Of a stretch of DNA of 35,484 bases, positions 7,095 to 14,242 are shown one piece after another. The stretch lies in assembly GCA_023437365.1 (NCBI GenBank), contig JAEZGK010000020.1, positions 1 through 35,484 of the forward strand, in the 5' to 3' direction. Made by a program: the position numbers and the translations under genes. How positions within the stretch are numbered: the stretch's first letter is position 1; each line of letters opens with the position of its first letter. This DNA comes from Bacillota bacterium. GTDB taxonomy: Bacteria > Bacillota > Clostridia > Lachnospirales > Lachnospiraceae. Under the pieces are notes generated by a model that worked only from the letters and a program-made list of their open reading frames with translations, was not told the DNA's origin and searched no databases.

Positions 7095-8495
7095 ATGGAG
7101 TTTATTAAAAATATGTTTCAGGATAAGGGCTTTCTAAAAAAGACCTTTGCAATTACGGTCCCTATTGCTTTGCAGAATTTGTTAAATAATTTCTTAAACA
7201 TGATTGATACGGTCATGATCAGCAGTCTCGGGCAGACTCAAATTGCTGGTGTCGGACTGGCCAATAAGGTATATTTTGTATTTTCCTTATTGCTTTTTGG
7301 AGTATGCAGTGGCTCGGGAGTATTGGCTTCCCAGTATTACGGAAAAAGGGAATTATTAAATATCAAGAGGGTTCTTTCCATGTCTCTGATGATTGCGGTA
7401 GGAGGATCGTTGCTTTTTGCCCTTCCGGCCACCCTATTTCCGGACACCGTGATGCGGATATTTACAGAAAAGCCGGATACCATTGCCGAGGGAGCAAAAT
7501 ACCTGGTGATTATTGCATTGAGTTATCCTTTGACTGCAATGACCCAGGCATATGTTGCAATTCTACGAAGTATGAACTGTGTAAAACTTCCTGTGGTGAT
7601 AACCTCCGTGGCTATAGGTGTTAACATATTCCTGAATTACAGCCTGATTTTCGGACATTTTGGTATGCCTGTACTGGGAGTGGCAGGAGCGGCGTTGGCT
7701 ACACTGATTGCACGTATTGTCGAATGCGGAATCCTACTGATCATCGTCTATACCAGAAAGACGGGAGACGACGGTATCGGTGATTTCATTCATACAAAGC
7801 TTGGGAAGGCAAAGGAGCTTGGTGAAAAAATGCTTAACAAGCCTTTTGTAAATAGATACCTCGGCACAGCATCCCCCGTAATAGCGAATGAATTTATGTG
7901 GGGCCTGGGAATTACCATGTATTCTATGGTATATGGACGAATGGGAGATGAGGCGGTTGCGGTGACGACAATCACGAGTACGGTGGAGAGTCTCGCTCTG
8001 GTTTTCTTCTTTGGTATCTGCAATGCCGCAGCGGTTATCCTTGGCAATGAGATGGGTGCAAGCCGTCTGAAGAAAGCAGAAGAACATGCCAAGCGTTATA
8101 TTGTAATGCTTCTCATCTTCACCTTTTTTGGGGCAATTTTGACTTTAATCATAAAAGAGCCTGTAATCCGACTCTTTGGAATGCCAGAAGAGGTGAACGG
8201 TTACATTCGTATCTGTCTGACTGCATTTGCTATTACTATGCCTATAAGAATGCTGAACTGTCTGCTTATCATTGCAATCCTGAGAAGCGGTGGTGATACG
8301 AAGGCAGCCTTATTCCTGGATGTCAGCAGTGTTTGGCTGATTGGTGTGCCGATGGCATTTCTTGGGGGGTTAGTTTTCAAATTTCCTGTCCATATCGTAT
8401 ATATCATGATAACGATAGAGGAATTATATAAGATTACGCTTGGACTTCTTAGGTATCGGAAGAAGAGATGGCTTAGAAATATCGTGGCTGATTAA
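7095..8495 (+). CDS. MATE family efflux transporter
   Basis: A 466 aa integral membrane protein with the twelve-segment, two-fold-repeated pattern of MATE (NorM/DinF-like) cation-coupled drug exporters. The N-terminal half begins with FAITVPIALQNLLNNFLNMIDT, which fits the family's first helix. The second half starts near NKPFVNRYLGTASPVIANEFMW, a similar helix start. The ribosome site AGGGGAG lies 5 nt upstream of the ATG. It stands between rpsO and pnp, genes that are adjacent in most Firmicutes, so it appears inserted. The substrate is unknown; MATE proteins export cationic drugs, organic cations or metabolites. Confidence 0.92.
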   Translation: MEFIKNMFQDKGFLKKTFAITVPIALQNLLNNFLNMIDTVMISSLGQTQIAGVGLANKVYFVFSLLLFGVCSGSGVLASQYYGKRELLNIKRVLSMSLMIAVGGSLLFALPATLFPDTVMRIFTEKPDTIAEGAKYLVIIALSYPLTAMTQAYVAILRSMNCVKLPVVITSVAIGVNIFLNYSLIFGHFGMPVLGVAGAALATLIARIVECGILLIIVYTRKTGDDGIGDFIHTKLGKAKELGEKMLNKPFVNRYLGTASPVIANEFMWGLGITMYSMVYGRMGDEAVAVTTITSTVESLALVFFFGICNAAAVILGNEMGASRLKKAEEHAKRYIVMLLIFTFFGAILTLIIKEPVIRLFGMPEEVNGYIRICLTAFAITMPIRMLNCLLIIAILRSGGDTKAALFLDVSSVWLIGVPMAFLGGLVFKFPVHIVYIMITIEELYKITLGLLRYRKKRWLRNIVAD

Positions 8496-8519
8496 AATAT
8501 GCCCCTAGCATGACTTAAT

Positions 8520-8549
8520 TTGACACAGAATCATTCCTTTCAACATATT
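8520..8549 (+). promoter_or_regulatory. Candidate promoter of the YmaF-family gene
   Basis: A perfect TTGACA (8520-8525) with CATATT 18 nt further on (8544-8549). An imperfect GC-rich hairpin rich in GCTGCAGC follows at about 8574-8603, just before the ribosome site. Confidence 0.4.
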
Positions 8550-8628
8550 CTTATAGAGGAAGCAGTATGATGTATTCCGCTGCAGCAAAAGCAGCTGCAG
8601 AATAAAAATATATTAAGGAGTGAAAATC

Positions 8629-9102
8629 TTGGGTTATAGAATGAGAAACAATCATAATATCGATAATAATTATCCCGAAACAAGGGCGGTAGAAAGAGAA
8701 TGCCGTAGGGAGCAAAGGCATGTCCATGAGTTGCAAGGAAGTGTCATGATAGCAGAAAAAGAGGAAGACCCACACAATCATCGTTTTTGTGCCGTAACCG
8801 GGGAAGCGATTCCGTACGGAGCAGATGACCATGTTCATGAGGTATGCTTCTGCACAGACTTTTTTAATAATCATTACCATGAATTTAAGGGTAAAACCGG
8901 TTGTGCTATTCCGGTAGGGAACAGACATGTTCATTGTATTGAATCGATTACATCTGTGAATGACGGACATAGACATGAATTTGAAGCCGCTACCCTGATT
9001 AACAATCCAATTGGGGAAGAGCACAGGCATAACTGCTTACAGGATTACATGAAAGAGGCCCATGAGGATCACCGTCACGGAAACATGATGTACGGCAGAT
9101 AG
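8629..9102 (+). CDS. YmaF-family histidine-rich protein
   Basis: A 157 aa soluble protein of the YmaF type. It carries about eight H-x-H units spaced through the chain: RHVHEL, PHNHRF, DHVHEV, HYHEF, RHVHC, GHRHEF, EHRHN and DHRHG. Cysteines lie near several of them. The pattern suggests repeated beta units that bind transition metals, but the family has no proven role. In-frame GTG at 8620 overlaps the AAGGAG ribosome site (8615-8620). The TTG at 8629 is 8 nt from that site and is the chosen start. It is probably its own transcription unit, with a TTGACA upstream and a terminator downstream. Confidence 0.8.
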   Translation: MGYRMRNNHNIDNNYPETRAVERECRREQRHVHELQGSVMIAEKEEDPHNHRFCAVTGEAIPYGADDHVHEVCFCTDFFNNHYHEFKGKTGCAIPVGNRHVHCIESITSVNDGHRHEFEAATLINNPIGEEHRHNCLQDYMKEAHEDHRHGNMMYGR

Positions 9103-9119
9103 ATTGATGATTGACTAGA

Positions 9120-9146
9120 TCCGGCTGCTTCCACAGCCGGACCTTT
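9120..9146 (+). terminator. Intrinsic terminator after the YmaF-family gene
   Basis: TCCGGCTG (9120-9127) and CAGCCGGA (9134-9141) form a perfect 8 bp GC-rich stem with a 6 nt loop. It is followed by CCTTTTGT, so the U-tract is short. Confidence 0.7.
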
Positions 9147-9189
9147 TGTCGTATTAACCATACCAAGTTAAATTAATATCATCAATATG

Positions 9190-9282
9190 CCTGAAGTGTC
9201 TTAGAACGTTACCAGAGGATCATTTACAAACAAACTTGCATTGTTAACATCGTACTTCAGGACATGTACATGGTACGTTTTT
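9190..9282 (+). promoter_or_regulatory. Inverted repeats upstream of pnp, possible switch-like structure
   Basis: CCTGAAGT (9190-9197) can pair with ACTTCAGG (9254-9261). The overlapping CGTAC (9251-9255) can pair instead with GTACG (9273-9277), which is followed by five T residues. A perfect palindrome CATGTACATG lies in the loop. The two pairings exclude each other, but the second stem is only 5 bp. Apart from this and the promoter and leader listed next, the 9147-9505 gap shows nothing else. Confidence 0.3.
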
Positions 9283-9346
9283 ACACATTTCTGATTGCTT
9301 TCCTCTTTGCATGAAAATAATTGTGGCATATTGATAATAATAATGT

Positions 9347-9352
9347 TATAAT
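9347..9352 (+). promoter_or_regulatory. Probable -10 element of pnp
   Basis: A perfect TATAAT sits about 10 nt before the structured leader. No good -35 is present at 17 nt; TTGTGG at 9321-9326 is 20 nt away. The promoter call therefore rests mainly on the -10. Confidence 0.35.
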
Positions 9353-9360
9353 ATTCTAGT

Positions 9361-9455
9361 TAGAGTGACGGGAGGACATCCCGAGACTTCTGAAAAGGTT
9401 ATCGAACCCATTGATTTCGGTAGGTTTTTCAGTTGTTTCGGTACCTCCGACTCTA
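9361..9455 (+). promoter_or_regulatory. Structured 5' leader of pnp
   Basis: TAGAGT (9361-9366) pairs with ACTCTA (9450-9455), closing a domain of about 95 nt. Inside are a small hairpin CGGGA/TCCCG near 9369-9383 and a longer one. The longer one pairs CTGAAAA (9390-9396) with TTTTCAG (9426-9432) and TATCGAA (9400-9406) with TTCGGTA (9416-9422). The ribosome site follows at 9491. A structured leader fits the known autogenous control of PNPase in Escherichia coli, but this fold is not a recognised family. Confidence 0.5.
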
Positions 9456-9505
9456 ATGTTTTCTATCAGAAAAATCATGATTTAATTAGAAAAGGAGATT
9501 ATGCT

Positions 9506-11593
9506 ATGTACAAAAGTTTTTCAATGGAACTAGCCGGCAGAACTCTTACCGTTGATGTCGGTAGAGTTGCCGCTCAGGCTAACGGTGCTGCTTTGATGCA
9601 CTATGGGGATACGGTGGTATTATCCACAGCTACTGCATCTGATAAGCCCAGAGAAGGAATAGATTTCTTCCCGTTAAGTGTGGAATATGAAGAGAAGTTA
9701 TATGCAGTTGGTAAGATCCCCGGAGGCTTTATCAAGAGAGAGAGCAAACCTTCCGAGAATGCCATTCTTACGTCCCGTGTTATTGATCGTCCGATGAGAC
9801 CGTTATTCCCGAAGGATTACAGAAATGATGTAACCCTGAATAACCTGGTGCTCTGTGTAGATCAGGATTGTTCCCCTGAGGTTACCGCGATGCTTGGTTC
9901 TGCAATTGCAACCTGTATCTCTGATATTCCCTTTGATGGACCGACTGCTTCCACAATGGTAGGAATGGTTGACGGAGAGCTGGTATTTAATCCCACCTCC
10001 GCTCAGAGAGAGCAGTCCACGCTTGCCTTAACCGTTGCATCCACCAAAGAAAAGGTTATTATGATTGAGGCAGGAGCAGAAGAGCTTCCTGAGGATAAGA
10101 TGATTGAAGCTATTTTTGCTGCCCATGCATTAAACCAGAAGATTATCGAATTTATTGATACGATTGTAGCTGAGGTTGGTAAGCCGAAGCATGAATATAC
10201 CTCCTGCGATACTCCTACCGAGTTATACGAGGATATGGTCAACTTCATCACTCCCGAGGCGATGGAGGTTGCAGTATTTACTGATGAGAAACAGGTTAGA
10301 GAAGCAAACATCAGAGAAATCACCGATAAATTGGTTACTCGTTATGAGGAGACTCATCCGGAATGGCTGCCTCTTCTTGGTGAAGCCATCTATAAATTCG
10401 AGAAGAAGACAGTACGTAAGATGATCTTAAAGGATCAGAAGCGTCCTGACGGAAGAAAGATTAACGAGATCAGAAGACTTGCGGCTGAAATCGATGTGTT
10501 ACCTAGAACTCACGGATCAGGTATGTTTACCCGTGGCCAGACTCAGGTACTTACCATCACTACCTTAGGTGCCTTGGCAGAGACTCAGAGACTGGATGGT
10601 ATTGATGAGAATGAAACCGGTAAGAGATATATGCATCACTATAATTTCCCTTCCTACTCTGTAGGCGAGACGAAGCCCTCCAGAGGTCCGGGAAGACGTG
10701 AGATCGGTCATGGTGCATTGGCTGAGAGAGCACTCGTTCCGGTGCTTCCGACAGAGGAAGAATTCCCCTATGCAATCCGTACCGTATCCGAGGTATTAGA
10801 ATCCAACGGTTCTACCTCCCAGGGAAGTATCTGTGCATCCACATTATCCCTGATGGCTGCAGGTGTACCGATTAAGGCTATGGTTGCAGGTATCTCCGTA
10901 GGTCTGGTTACCGGTGAGTCAGATGATGATTATATCATCTTAACCGATATTCAGGGCTTAGAGGATTTCTTCGGCGATATGGACTTTAAGGTTGCAGGTA
11001 CCCACAAGGGTATCACCGCAATCCAGATGGATATCAAGATCCATGGTCTGACCAGAGAAATTATCGAAAAAGCGATCTATAGAACCAAAGAAGCTAGAAC
11101 CTATATCCTCGATGATGTTATGGCTCCGGTCATCTCCGAGCCCAGACCGGAGGTTGGTCCTTATTCACCGAAGATCGTACAGATTAAGATTGATCCTTCC
11201 AAGATCGGCGAGGTTGTCGGCCAGAGAGGTAAGACCATCAATGCAATCATTGACCAGACCGGTGTTAAGATCGATATTACCGATGATGGCGCTGTTTCCG
11301 TATGCGGTGTCGATAAGGAAAGCATCCAGAAGGCACTGGAGATAGTGAAGATGATTGTTACCGACTTTGAGGAAGGCAAGCAGTATGTAGGTAAGGTTGT
11401 AAGCATTAAGGACTTCGGTGCATTTATCGAGTTCGCTCCCGGTAAGGAAGGTATGGTTCATATCTCCAAGATTGCGAAGCACAGAGTTGAGCATGTGGAG
11501 GATGTCCTGACCCTTGGTGATATTGTTAAGGTAGTATGCCTCGGGCAGGATAAGATGGGCAGAATTAGCTTCAGTATCAAGGATGCTCAATAA
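9506..11593 (+). CDS. pnp: Polyribonucleotide nucleotidyltransferase (PNPase)
   Basis: PNPase is a trimeric phosphorolytic 3'-5' exoribonuclease. The 695 aa product has the full set of domains: RNase PH 1 (about 10-140, with GKIPGGFIKRE), an alpha-helical linker, and RNase PH 2 (about 320-530). The latter shows GPGRREIGHGALAERAL, the SNGSTSQGSICAS phosphate-binding loop and the GDMDFKVAGT catalytic region. A KH domain with GxxG loop GQRGKT (about 570) and an S1 domain (about 620-690) follow. The frame is open from 9365, but that part is the structured leader. AAAGGAG (9491-9497) is 8 nt from the ATG at 9506. Confidence 0.97.
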   Translation: MYKSFSMELAGRTLTVDVGRVAAQANGAALMHYGDTVVLSTATASDKPREGIDFFPLSVEYEEKLYAVGKIPGGFIKRESKPSENAILTSRVIDRPMRPLFPKDYRNDVTLNNLVLCVDQDCSPEVTAMLGSAIATCISDIPFDGPTASTMVGMVDGELVFNPTSAQREQSTLALTVASTKEKVIMIEAGAEELPEDKMIEAIFAAHALNQKIIEFIDTIVAEVGKPKHEYTSCDTPTELYEDMVNFITPEAMEVAVFTDEKQVREANIREITDKLVTRYEETHPEWLPLLGEAIYKFEKKTVRKMILKDQKRPDGRKINEIRRLAAEIDVLPRTHGSGMFTRGQTQVLTITTLGALAETQRLDGIDENETGKRYMHHYNFPSYSVGETKPSRGPGRREIGHGALAERALVPVLPTEEEFPYAIRTVSEVLESNGSTSQGSICASTLSLMAAGVPIKAMVAGISVGLVTGESDDDYIILTDIQGLEDFFGDMDFKVAGTHKGITAIQMDIKIHGLTREIIEKAIYRTKEARTYILDDVMAPVISEPRPEVGPYSPKIVQIKIDPSKIGEVVGQRGKTINAIIDQTGVKIDITDDGAVSVCGVDKESIQKALEIVKMIVTDFEEGKQYVGKVVSIKDFGAFIEFAPGKEGMVHISKIAKHRVEHVEDVLTLGDIVKVVCLGQDKMGRISFSIKDAQ

Positions 11594-11623
11594 TAAAGCA
11601 TTGATCTATCAATAAATTAATAT

Positions 11624-11681
11624 GGAATGCTCTAATCATAGCAGCTATCGTAATAGCCTTTGATGGAGCATTCCTTTTTTA
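11624..11681 (+). terminator. Intrinsic terminator of pnp
   Basis: GGAATGCTC (11624-11632) and GAGCATTCC (11666-11674) are perfect complements. Six T residues follow at 11675-11680. The loop is 33 nt and contains GCAGCTATCG...AATAGC, which may pair internally. Confidence 0.85.
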
Positions 11682-11766
11682 TGCCCATAGAAGTCGCATA
11701 CTTATTTATGTAACAAAGCTGAGGTTGTGCATAAGAAAACCTGTAGTGTAGGATAGAGGAGAAAGA

Positions 11767-11894
11767 GTGAAGATAGTTCTGAAAAGATCAGAATAGTCCT
11801 GAAGAACTCCAGAATGAAAGCCAAGGGAATTGGTACGGAACTTCTTCTTCAGCTTTCAGCATTTACATCTGACGATATGGCGCATGGCTGGATG
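11767..11894. repeat. Interspersed palindromic element, copy 2 (diverged)
   Basis: Shares GTGAAGATA at the left, AAGAACTCCAGAATGAAA in the body, and ACTTCTTC..TTTCA...ATTTAC at the right with the copy at 664. The arms GAAGAA/TTCTTC are kept. It lies between the pnp terminator and the leader peptide of the DUF1062 gene. Its boundaries are approximate. Nothing else was recognised between 11682 and 11910. Confidence 0.5.
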
Positions 11895-11928
11895 TGCTAA
11901 GAACAGATTGTACAAAGGAGGAAAGAGT

Positions 11929-11955
11929 ATGTGTACACCCTTTTGTTTTGCATAG
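11929..11955 (+). CDS. Candidate leader peptide MCTPFCFA
   Basis: An 8-codon frame, ATG to TAG, with a perfect ribosome site AAAGGAGG (11914-11921) 7 nt before the ATG. This is one of the best Shine-Dalgarno matches in the window, and no longer gene uses it. The stop codon lies inside a hairpin (11947-11972). Part of that hairpin can instead pair downstream (11955-12002), before the DUF1062 start at 12034. The layout is that of a ribosome-sensing leader for attenuation. The two Cys codons (2 and 6) could matter, or the peptide could stall the ribosome with a drug. That the peptide is made is inference. Confidence 0.55.
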   Translation: MCTPFCFA

Positions 11956-12002
11956 CAGAGGCTATTGCAAATAAATCATAGTAATGAAGTAATAGCCTTT
12001 GC
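11947..12002 (+). promoter_or_regulatory. Mutually exclusive hairpins behind the leader peptide
   Basis: Structure A pairs TTTGCATAGC (about 11947-11956) with GCTATTGCAAA (11961-11971) around loop AGAG, with one bulge. Structure B pairs GCAGAGGCTATT (11955-11966) with AATAGCCTTTGC (11991-12002), with one mismatch. Both need GCTATT, so only one can form. A ribosome on the leader peptide would melt A and favour B. No U-tract follows B, so translation rather than termination would be the controlled step. Confidence 0.5.
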
Positions 12003-12033
12003 ATATCCGGATTGAAGTACAGGGAGATGCAAA

Positions 12034-12603
12034 ATGAGCTATCGTAATAAAGAATATACAATAAAACCCCAAGAAGCCTACAGGTTTCTAAAGAACTGCC
12101 AAGGCTGTGGCTGTAAAAGCTACTTTATTAGTACCGGTAACTACCGGGTAAATGCCAACGGGAACAGAGTGGATGTATGGCTGATTTATCAATGTGAAAA
12201 ATGTAAGCATACCTATAACCTGACAATACATGAACGGATCAGACCGTCAGTGCTGTCACCTGAGGATTATGAAAAATACCTGTCAAATGATAGGGAACTC
12301 GCTATGCAGCATGGCATGGATAAGAATATTTTAGCAAAGAACAAGGTTGAGATTGATTGGGATAATCTATCCTATGTGCTATATGCCTCAAATGAGGAAG
12401 TACTGCAATCCACCGGCATCATAATTCATAATCCATATAATCTGAAAATTAGAATGGATAAGCTATTATCCGGCGTTCTTAAGATGAACAGAAGCAGGGT
12501 TAAGGACCTGATGAAGCAGGAAGCGATTGAGCTTGTGACAGATCAGGTGAAGCATACAATTACAGTTGTCATAAAGGATGATTTGCTGATACCAGAAGCC
12601 TAA
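12034..12603 (+). CDS. DUF1062 family protein with zinc-ribbon cysteines
   Basis: A 189 aa soluble protein resembling DUF1062. The N-terminal third has CQGCGCKSYF and, about 30 residues later, CEKCKHTYN, a pair of CxxC knuckles expected to bind zinc. The C-terminal half (KIRMDKLLSGVLKMNRSRVKDLMKQ, then an ELVTDQVKHTITVVI strand) resembles a small RNA-binding S4-like or helix-strand module; that reading is tentative. AGGGAG (12021-12026) is 7 nt before the ATG. It is preceded by the candidate leader peptide with alternative hairpins and followed by a strong bidirectional terminator, so it is probably a single-gene unit. No function is known for the family. Confidence 0.8.
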   Translation: MSYRNKEYTIKPQEAYRFLKNCQGCGCKSYFISTGNYRVNANGNRVDVWLIYQCEKCKHTYNLTIHERIRPSVLSPEDYEKYLSNDRELAMQHGMDKNILAKNKVEIDWDNLSYVLYASNEEVLQSTGIIIHNPYNLKIRMDKLLSGVLKMNRSRVKDLMKQEAIELVTDQVKHTITVVIKDDLLIPEA

Positions 12604-12674
12604 AAAGGAACTGCTGATTTTAGCGAATGCCGAAGCTATGGGTGCGAAGATTGTCTATGCTGCAATAATATAAT

Positions 12675-12715
12675 AAAAAAGGGAGATTCGGCACGAACGA
12701 TAATCTCCCTTTTTT
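12675..12715. terminator. Bidirectional terminator after the DUF1062 gene
   Basis: AAAAAAGGGAGATT (12675-12688) and AATCTCCCTTTTTT (12702-12715) are perfect 14 nt complements around a 13 nt loop. The A-run and T-run give a U-tract on either strand. Confidence 0.88.
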
Positions 12716-12860
12716 GTGTGATGGAATGGATAATAATTATCTCCTGTGAGACCATAATAAGGATGTAAAAATATAACAAATTTACAAAACTTATCATAAA
12801 AGCGGTATAGGTTGAATACTACCGCCCAAAGTTTCAGATGACATAAGAATGGAGATTAAT

Positions 12861-14105
12861 ATGAAGGAAACGAATCGAAAAAAGAAATTTATGAAGATTT
12901 TCCGTTTGGTACTGATTGTTTTATGTAGTGTGATTCTGGTGTTGGGAGGTACAATTTCTCTTTTACTGCATCAATATATCAGTAAGCTAAACATTGTTAC
13001 AGCGAAGAGTGAAGTATCTCAAAAAATATTAGACCTAGACAAAAATTTATCCGAAGAAGAGTCAGAACGTACCGACTCAGGTGAAATTGCTAAAGCGGCA
13101 GAACCAGCGGATACTACGGATAATCGCACCTATTCACTCTCAGAACCCACCGTTTTCCCGATTTGCGACAAAAACTCGGCATCTGATACAGCATCAGCTA
13201 ATATTGAGGATGCAGACGGTATGGAGAAAGAGTCCGCAGAGGATAAGGCAATTACCGACTATCTTCAATCCATTCAGGACAATATTGACACTGAAAACTC
13301 TGACCTCGAAGAGAGTAAGCTATGGAACATACTACTGATTGGAAGTGACGGCAGTGATACTGACAGCCAAGGGCGATCCGATTCGATACTATTAATTACA
13401 CTGAATAAGGAAGCAAGGGTGATAACGGCAACCTCATTTTTGCGGGATATTTACCTGAAGATACCGGGGTTTGGGGAAGATAGGCTTAATGCTGCCTATG
13501 CTTATGGAGGGGCAGAGCTGCTGCTGGATACACTGGAGCTCAACTTTAAGATTAAGGTAGATGAATATGTAAAGGTGGATTTTTTCACCTTTATCGATAT
13601 TATTGATGCCCTGGGAGGATTAACGATGGACATCAGTAAAGGGGAACTCGAGGATATAAACAGCTATATCCGGGAAATGAATAAGCAGTTATCAGAAAAG
13701 AAGAATAAGGATACGATCAATAAGGCAGGTACTTATCTTCTGAATGGAAAACAGGTATTGGCCTTCTCCAGGAACCGATATTCGAAGAATGGTGAGTTCG
13801 ATCGAACAGATCGACAAAGAAAAATCCTGCAAGCCCTGCTCAGTAAGGTCTACACCGTAAATCCCGCTGAGTTGAATCAACTCTTAAATACCATCCTGCC
13901 ACAGATTACAACAAATATTACCGAAGGTGAGATCCTTCTTCAGCTTTTTTCGATGCCGTCCTATACGGATTATAAGATTAATCAATTCTGTATTCCGGTT
14001 AAGGATTCCTTTGTTAACCGTAGGATTAAGGGTATGGAGGTACTGTGTATCAATTTTAAGGAAAATAGAAAGCAGTTGAACAGTAAGCTTTATCATATTG
14101 AGTGA
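12861..14105 (+). CDS. LytR-CpsA-Psr (LCP) family cell-envelope protein
   Basis: LCP proteins are membrane-anchored phosphotransferases that attach teichoic acids or capsular polymers to peptidoglycan. The 414 aa product starts with a basic stretch and one membrane helix (about 13-38). A Ser/Asp/Glu-rich linker to about residue 150 follows, then the LCP domain: LLIGSDGSD near 160, GRSDSILLITLN, ATSFLRDIYLKIPG, KVDFFTFIDIIDALGG, then LNGKQVLAFSRNRY and DRTDRQRKILQALL. These hold the conserved Asp/Arg residues that bind polyprenyl pyrophosphate. The ATG at 12849 overlaps the ribosome site GGAG (12851-12854), so the ATG at 12861 is used. The acidic linker is longer than in typical members. Confidence 0.92.
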   Translation: MKETNRKKKFMKIFRLVLIVLCSVILVLGGTISLLLHQYISKLNIVTAKSEVSQKILDLDKNLSEEESERTDSGEIAKAAEPADTTDNRTYSLSEPTVFPICDKNSASDTASANIEDADGMEKESAEDKAITDYLQSIQDNIDTENSDLEESKLWNILLIGSDGSDTDSQGRSDSILLITLNKEARVITATSFLRDIYLKIPGFGEDRLNAAYAYGGAELLLDTLELNFKIKVDEYVKVDFFTFIDIIDALGGLTMDISKGELEDINSYIREMNKQLSEKKNKDTINKAGTYLLNGKQVLAFSRNRYSKNGEFDRTDRQRKILQALLSKVYTVNPAELNQLLNTILPQITTNITEGEILLQLFSMPSYTDYKINQFCIPVKDSFVNRRIKGMEVLCINFKENRKQLNSKLYHIE

Positions 14106-14124
14106 ATTCTAATCATTCCTTAAC

Positions 14125-14154
14125 TTGACACTTTGGTATGGATAAGGATATTAT
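14125..14154 (+). promoter_or_regulatory. Candidate promoter of the TraB/GumN gene
   Basis: A perfect TTGACA (14125-14130), an 18 nt spacer and TATTAT (14149-14154). The predicted transcript begins about 50 nt before the ATG-TAA at 14210. Confidence 0.55.
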
Positions 14155-14242
14155 GGAAATGCATTATAAAATAATAATCCGAATAAAGGGTAGAGGGAAG
14201 GAAGAGATTATGTAAAAGAAATTAATATCAATTATACTTGCA

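Noticed and set aside
9365..9505. Longer PNPase N-terminus
   Set aside because: The extension translates the structured leader; AAAGGAG and family length support 9506.
11947..12002. Intrinsic terminator in front of the DUF1062 gene
   Set aside because: Neither alternative stem is followed by a U-tract, so transcription attenuation is not supported.
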